NCBI GenBank assembly: GCA_030425285.1 | Contig: JAUIAY010000001.1 | Coordinates: 1,270,658 to 1,334,657, forward strand | Direction of reading: 5' to 3' | Source of the DNA: Bacteroidia bacterium | GTDB lineage: Bacteria; Bacteroidota; Bacteroidia; Flavobacteriales; Flavobacteriaceae | Length of the DNA stretch: 64,000 nt | In this document: positions 61,529 through 64,000 of the stretch, one piece after another | How positions within the stretch are numbered: position 1 is the first letter of the stretch | Layout of the letters: each line of letters opens with the position of its first letter | Made by a program: the position numbers and the translations under genes | The notes under the pieces: model-generated | The model's input: the letters and a program-made list of their open reading frames with translations, nothing else | Database searches by the model: none | Told to the model about the DNA's origin: nothing

Positions 61529-62767
61529 TTGAACTTCGAGTATTTTACAGCTAAACGTATAATTGATAGTAAAGCGTATAAAAGTAGCGTTTCGGCACCA
61601 ATAATAAAAATTGGCATCGCAGCTATTGCTATTGGAATGGTGGTTATGATGATTGCTATTGCTACGGGTATTGGGCTTCAGCAGAAAATCCGGGATAAGG
61701 TTGTAGCGTTCAATGGTCATATCATGATTTCTAAATTTGGAAACAACAATTCCCAGGAAAGTGATGTGCCTATTTTATTGAACCAAAAATTTTATCCAGA
61801 ATTTAAGGACGTTGAAGGGATACAACATATTCAAGGTGTGGCAACCAAATTTGGAATCATAAGAACGGAAACCGATTTTGAAGCGGTTATTGTAAAAGGT
61901 GTTGGAACCGATTATAAATGGGATTATTTCCAGGAGTTTTTGGTGGAAGGTGAATTGCCCAAATATTCCGATTCATACAGCGAAGATGTATTGATATCGC
62001 AATACATCGCCAACAGGTTAAAACTCAAATTGGGAGATACCATACAAACCTATTTTTTACGGGAAGATTATAACAGGCAACCTCGAATTGTGCCTTATAA
62101 AATTGTAGGTATTTACAATTCAGGCTTTCAGGAGTTCGATAAAACCTACGTGATTTCGGATATCAGACATTTACAGCGCATCAATAAATGGAAGATAGGT
62201 GAAGAGGTTGGTCATTTTGAAGTCTTTGTTGACGATTATGATGACCTGAATCAAATACAGAATGCCATTTATCAAAACACGCCTTCTGAATTGAATACGG
62301 TTACTGTTGAGCAGAAATTTGCATCCATATTTGAATGGATAAATATTTTTGATAAGAATATCTATGGCATCATTGGTATTATGATTTTGGTTGCAGGTAT
62401 TAATATGATTACGGCTTTATTGGTACTTATTCTAGAGCGCACCCAAATGATAGGAATCTTAAAGGCTTTGGGAAGTAGTAATTTGAGTATCCGTAAAATA
62501 TTTCTTTATAATGCATCCTACCTGATTGTTTTAGGATTGTTTTGGGGTAATCTTATAGGTTTAGGTATTCTTCTGGCCCAAAAATATTTTAAACTGTTTC
62601 CGTTAAATCCGGATGTCTATTATGTTGCCGAAGCACCTGTATATTTAAGCTTGGGGTATATTGTCGCTTTAAACATGGGTACTTTTATCATGTGTTTACT
62701 CATGCTCATTGTCCCATCTTATGTTATTACCAAAATATCACCCGTTAAGGCTATGCGTTTTGAGTAA
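61529..62767 (+). CDS. FtsX-like ABC transporter permease (LolE-like)
   Basis: The 412-residue permease has an N-terminal helix (~24-45: IGIAAIAIGMVVMMIAIATG), a periplasmic MacB/LolE-type domain and three C-terminal helices (~275-405), with the coupling segment LERTQMIGILKALG facing an ATPase. It is probably a lipoprotein-releasing or related exporter subunit. I prefer the TTG at 61529 (LNFEYFTAKRII, the family start); a TTG at 61520 is an alternative. No ATPase gene is adjacent. Confidence 0.85.
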   Translation: MNFEYFTAKRIIDSKAYKSSVSAPIIKIGIAAIAIGMVVMMIAIATGIGLQQKIRDKVVAFNGHIMISKFGNNNSQESDVPILLNQKFYPEFKDVEGIQHIQGVATKFGIIRTETDFEAVIVKGVGTDYKWDYFQEFLVEGELPKYSDSYSEDVLISQYIANRLKLKLGDTIQTYFLREDYNRQPRIVPYKIVGIYNSGFQEFDKTYVISDIRHLQRINKWKIGEEVGHFEVFVDDYDDLNQIQNAIYQNTPSELNTVTVEQKFASIFEWINIFDKNIYGIIGIMILVAGINMITALLVLILERTQMIGILKALGSSNLSIRKIFLYNASYLIVLGLFWGNLIGLGILLAQKYFKLFPLNPDVYYVAEAPVYLSLGYIVALNMGTFIMCLLMLIVPSYVITKISPVKAMRFE

Positions 62768-62775
62768 GCAATATT

Positions 62776-62802
62776 GTCATGCTGAACTTGTTTCAGCATC
62801 TC
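62776..62802. repeat. GTCATGCTGAACTTG intergenic hairpin repeat
   Basis: TGCTGAA (62780-62786) and TTCAGCA (62792-62798) form a perfect hairpin with loop CTTGT, nine bases after the permease stop. It differs from the copy at 56983-57008 by one loop base. Confidence 0.8.
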
Positions 62803-62872
62803 GTTAATTTAATTACTTTTGCTCGAAATTAGATGTTAATATTAAAAAGCTTATCGTTTTCACGAACATAAA

Positions 62873-63853
62873 ATGAAATACGCAAAAAACATATTGGAAA
62901 CTATTGGCAACACACCTTTAGTTAAAATAAACAAACTCACTGCTGAATTACCATGTTTGGTACTGTCCAAATATGAAACATTTAATCCGGGTAACTCGGT
63001 TAAAGACCGTATGGCTTTAAAAATGATTGAAGATGCAGAAGCTGATGGTCGTTTAAAACCTGGCGGAACCATAATTGAAGGAACTTCAGGGAATACGGGA
63101 ATGGGATTGGCGTTGGCAGCTATTGTAAAAGGCTACAAGTGTATTTTTGTGATTTCAGATAAGCAGTCAAAAGAAAAAATGGATATTCTACGTGCGGTTG
63201 GAGCCGAAGTAGTCGTGTGTCCAACGGATGTGGAGCCAACAGACCCACGCAGTTACTATTCAGTATCTAAACGTTTGGGTGAAGAAACACCAAATTCATG
63301 GTATGTAAACCAATATGATAACCCAAGCAATGCCAAGGCACATTATGAAAGTACTGGTCCTGAAATCTGGGAACAAACCGATGGCAAAGTCACACATTTT
63401 GTGGTTGGTGTTGGTACAGGTGGAACCATTTCAGGTGTTGGTAAATATTTAAAAGAGCAAAACCCTAATATTAAGGTTTGGGGTGTAGATACCTATGGTA
63501 GCGTATTTAAAAAGTATCACGAAACAGGTATTTTTGACGAAAATGAAATCTATCCCTACGTAACCGAAGGAATTGGTGAAGATATCCTACCTGAAAATGT
63601 TGATTTCTCTATTATTGATGGCTTTACCAAAGTAACCGATAAAGATGCTGCAGTCTATACCCAATTACTGGCCAAAGAAGAAGGGATGTTTTTAGGTAAC
63701 TCCGCAGGTGCCGCTATTAAAGGCGTGTTACAGTTAAAAGAACATTTTGGGAAGGACGATGTGGTTGTGGTTTTATTTCACGACCATGGTAGTCGCTATG
63801 TAGGCAAAATGTTTAACAACGACTGGATGCGTAAAATGGGGTATATTGATTAG
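62873..63853 (+). CDS. PLP-dependent cysteine synthase family protein
   Basis: The 326-residue fold-type II PLP enzyme has the Schiff-base Lys44 in NPGNSVKDRM, the substrate/phosphate loop GTSGNTG (70-76), and GVGTGGTISGVGKYL for the PLP phosphate. It is of the cysteine synthase / cystathionine beta-synthase catalytic type without a CBS domain. The late GNSAGAA is also typical. It would make cysteine from O-acetylserine, or cystathionine from homocysteine; sequence alone does not decide. It lies about 100 bases after the permease gene. Confidence 0.9.
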   Translation: MKYAKNILETIGNTPLVKINKLTAELPCLVLSKYETFNPGNSVKDRMALKMIEDAEADGRLKPGGTIIEGTSGNTGMGLALAAIVKGYKCIFVISDKQSKEKMDILRAVGAEVVVCPTDVEPTDPRSYYSVSKRLGEETPNSWYVNQYDNPSNAKAHYESTGPEIWEQTDGKVTHFVVGVGTGGTISGVGKYLKEQNPNIKVWGVDTYGSVFKKYHETGIFDENEIYPYVTEGIGEDILPENVDFSIIDGFTKVTDKDAAVYTQLLAKEEGMFLGNSAGAAIKGVLQLKEHFGKDDVVVVLFHDHGSRYVGKMFNNDWMRKMGYID

Positions 63854-63869
63854 TTTTTTTTGAAATTTC

Positions 63870-64000
63870 GTTTAACGGTCTCGTATAACCGTCAGTTACG
63901 GGTTAATATACGTTAATTTTCGGTTTGGCACTGACTTTAGCAATTCCGAGTGGATTCGGACGTAGTCGAATCCGCCGTAATTGCGGTTATACATTGTTGT
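63870..64000. repeat. Long imperfect inverted-repeat element (runs to window edge)
   Basis: GTATAACCG (63883-63891) followed by TCAGTTACGG matches, in inverted form, CCGTAATTG then CGGTTATAC (63975-63992), giving an imperfect outer stem of about 18 bp. An inner stem GGATTCG (63952-63958) / CGAATCC (63967-63973) lies within. No reading frame is seen. I recall similar intergenic elements in flavobacterial genomes, but I could not search for copies, and the right end may lie outside the window. Confidence 0.6.

Overview
The window is AT-rich, densely packed DNA from a member of the Bacteroidota, almost certainly a marine-type Flavobacteriaceae. The evidence is the tmRNA proteolysis tag GENNYALAA, repeated promoter -7 boxes of the form TAnnTTTG, very weak Shine-Dalgarno signals, many TTG starts next to the stop of the previous gene, Bacteroidota-restricted families (DUF6090, DUF4173, DUF1343/NamZ, TlpA-type lipoproteins), and hairpin repeats of the type GTCATGCTGAACTTG. 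I cannot name the genus from sequence alone. No tRNA, rRNA, CRISPR array or insertion sequence was seen, and no stretch longer than 300 bases lacks a gene.

Layout. 1-3960: the trpE-G-D-C operon on the minus strand (trpC runs off the left edge). It is preceded by a complete transcription attenuator: an 18-residue leader peptide with three consecutive Trp codons, an antiterminator pairing and a terminator. 3962-7378: a MarR regulator, two thioredoxin-fold exported proteins, two rhodaneses and an unknown exported protein. 7440-7834: tmRNA on the minus strand. 7941-9918: an AlaDH/saccharopine-dehydrogenase-like enzyme overlapping an SDR. 9956-15976: a TlpA lipoprotein and two membrane-protein operons, one of which encodes a small winged-helix regulator. 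Both operons are preceded by the same 19-bp palindrome.

16057-26568: the most unusual region, a 10.5-kb minus-strand array of eleven full-length DUF6090 paralogues plus one truncated copy. Each has a nearly constant ~45-codon N-terminal cassette (basic segment plus one membrane helix) joined to a divergent exported domain. A DUF418 membrane protein and an NTF2-like lipoprotein are embedded in the array. Gene junctions overlap or abut, so the genes look translationally coupled.

26676-30772: DUF1801 protein, GNAT, kdsA, a small membrane protein and typA/bipA. 30775-48161: a surface-polysaccharide locus with a sugar 3,4-ketoisomerase and an aminotransferase (dTDP-3-amino-3,6-dideoxyhexose chemistry), a Wzx flippase, four glycosyltransferases, a FemAB/GNAT-like transferase, a methyltransferase, a sulfatase-fold membrane enzyme, a 2OG-Fe(II) oxygenase, a beta-helix exported protein, and an MBOAT/SGNH O-acylation pair. 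The nearby kdsA (Kdo synthesis) fits a lipopolysaccharide context, although it is a separate transcription unit.

48158-63853: ftsE; a 1006-residue TPR protein with an outer-membrane barrel partner; an amidohydrolase lipoprotein; a methyltransferase; a YkgJ cysteine-cluster protein; a sterol-desaturase-family enzyme; an outer-membrane protein; a NamZ-type (DUF1343) lipoprotein head-to-head with an FtsX/LolE-like permease; and a cysteine-synthase-family enzyme. The right edge carries a long imperfect inverted-repeat element.
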